A stretch of 64,000 bases of DNA, taken from NCBI RefSeq assembly GCF_963678635.1, contig NC_087071.1, positions 18,907,613-18,971,612 of the forward strand, read 5' to 3'. The notes under the pieces were generated by a model that had not been told where the DNA came from, made no database searches, and saw only the letters and a program-made list of their open reading frames with translations. The position numbers were made by a program, and so were the translations under genes. Origin of the DNA: Symsagittifera roscoffensis (Eukaryota > Xenacoelomorpha > Acoela > Convolutidae). Positions 62,366-64,000 of this stretch are shown here, in pieces. Position 1 is the stretch's first letter. Every line of letters begins with the position of its first letter.

Positions 62366-64000
62366 CTAAAACAATTTTCGTTTTTATTATGATAAACTAT
62401 CGTTAAATGTCTTGCTTTTTTTATAAGGGAGAAAAGGTTCATCCAATGTTGATCCAACAAAAAAAGCTGATTTCAAAACTTATATTTACACGACTCTTTC
62501 GACTCAAAAACTTCTTTTTAAGTACTTCTGACAGTTAGAATGATTTTTAGCAGATTCCACAAATGTTTTCATTCCATTATCTAGCTCAACTGTCCTATTT
62601 TTCCCTGTCGTTCAGCGTGATAAATCTTTGAGAAAAACATCCGAACTGAAAGCGCAGGTCAAAGCAAATGGTAACCGATCACTAATATAAATTAGGCTAG
62701 AATCATTGGCAGCAAATAGGATAGAAATTTCCGATCATACTTTTCTTTGAAAAAAAAAAATTGAAAACATGCTTTTATTTTTCTATTGGTATTTTGTACG
62801 CTGTTTGAAAATCTAATTGAAAAACCAGTTGAAAAAATTCTTATTAAAATTACAAATTTAAAATGGTTCTCGTTCAAAGCTAAAAAAGCAAGCTTTCTCA
62901 AAATTTTTTAGAAGTTTTTGCTTACTCGCTCGTTTTACCCGCTCCAAATTGGAATGGAAGCCAAAATTGTTGGGAGGTTCTTCCCGAGGCAGAAAAAATT
63001 TTTATTTGGACATTTTAATATTAGTGATATTATGAATTATGAGGAAAAAAACACCAAGTTCAATTCACTTTCAAAGGTCGAACAGTTAGTATAAAAAATC
63101 TCCTTGGTTTTTTATTATAGAAAGTTTGCGTATGAACTGGTGGGGATCAGGTTAATTAAGCAAAAATTTTACGATTTCAGTTCATTTTATCATCATTTAC
63201 GGTTCAGTCTATCTTAGAGATCCGTATTAACCTCCAAACACCAAAAACAGTAGTCATAGAGTTCAATAAACTAAAGTTTATGAAAAAACTTCTCATACAA
63301 ACTTCAAACGTATTGTAGAACTGCTTAAAAAGGTGTTTCGTCATAAATAATGTGAAAACGGTTGAAACTTGTGTAACTAAATTTTTCTTGGTTGCAGAAC
63401 AAAAATTTCTTCAACATAGTTTCAAAAAAGCCCGAATGAATCGTTTTTTTTTAGTAGACTGAATTTTGTGCTCAAACTAAAATTTTTAGTAGAAAAAATG
63501 ATGTTTCTGTGAGAGCAAACGATGTTCACCACTTTGCACATTTATTAGTTTCAATGCTTAATATTAGGACTGCTCGTAGCAATGCTTTTTCGGTTATATG
63601 ATTGATAAGTTTCTGATTTAAATGCTGGCTGAACTACAGTGCTGATTTAAATTATCCGGAAAAAAATAAAACCAGTACTTTCAAACAAGTTTTCCCCAAA
63701 TTGGGTTGAGATTAGACAAAAAGAAAAAGAACAAAATTTGCGAAGAATTTCATCAGAACTAATATGGTACAATTTTTTTCTCCGAAGTTCTCAAACAAAA
63801 TTTTGCCTTAAAAATGGGTAATTTGGGCTTTTTTCGATTAATCAAAAATTACGCTGAAGCTAATTTACTAATTGATGAGAAATATATATCACAAGAAGCC
63901 TTCTGCACAGCCCAATAAAGTTCTAGAAGGATTAAATCTCCAAAAAACTTGTATAAACGAAAAATAATTTTCCTTGAATGTCAAGAAATGTGGTTTTTAC
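62366..64000 (-). other. SK intron sequence up to window edge
   Basis: I looked for an upstream exon ending in the YHAREIQ-type sequence expected before this exon and found none. It holds an end-like block of the hairpin repeat near 63569 (gactgctcgtagcaatgc). The minus-strand ORF 62692-62901 is not supported. Confidence 0.45.

Overview
This is nuclear DNA of an AT-rich invertebrate animal. The evidence is spliceosomal introns, a metazoan SK-type potassium channel gene, long microsatellites and a heavy load of retrotransposons. I cannot place the phylum. The only host gene I recognise is the channel (KCNN/SK family). It lies on the minus strand, with seven exons between 62365 and 33142 that splice in frame to a 409-residue C-terminal part. 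Its first exons lie beyond the right edge.

Left part (1-13400): two head-to-tail copies of a decayed chimera. Each has a minus-strand Ty3/gypsy pol fragment (integrase, RNase H, RT) that breaks at the same base near the start of RT into a plus-strand protein-primed family B DNA polymerase pseudogene. The second polymerase copy (8647-13374) is nearly full length, keeps two apparent introns, and carries several stops and frameshifts. A 1.76-kb CATA-type microsatellite follows (14003-15765). From 15.8 to 22.9 kb the sequence is mostly non-coding, with a foldback element, a 200-bp assembly gap and three candidate exons of an unrecognised plus-strand gene.

Middle (22927-31113): an 8.2-kb plus-strand LTR element with a 5-bp target duplication (tggtc), very long LTRs and no visible RT or integrase. 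Its interior encodes about four tandem, degenerate retropepsin-like domains, which is one of the two most unusual objects here.

Right part (33142-64000): the SK gene. The intron between its calmodulin-binding exon and the next exon holds an 18,897-bp Ty3/gypsy element (34162-53058, minus strand). It has two 410-bp LTRs in which I see no difference and a 4-bp target duplication (gtct). It encodes two small leader ORFs, a 1900-residue Gag-PR-RT ORF, an RNase H-integrase ORF in another frame, two tiny membrane ORFs, a 378-codon ORF, an envelope-like glycoprotein and a 597-residue ORF of unknown role. Several 3' ORFs overlap as ATGA. The decayed gypsy copies at the left end belong to the same or a close family. 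The remaining SK introns hold MITE-like inverted-repeat elements, a hairpin-bearing repeat family, and two tandem repeats touching splice donors, one of which is an array of heat-shock-element-like motifs.
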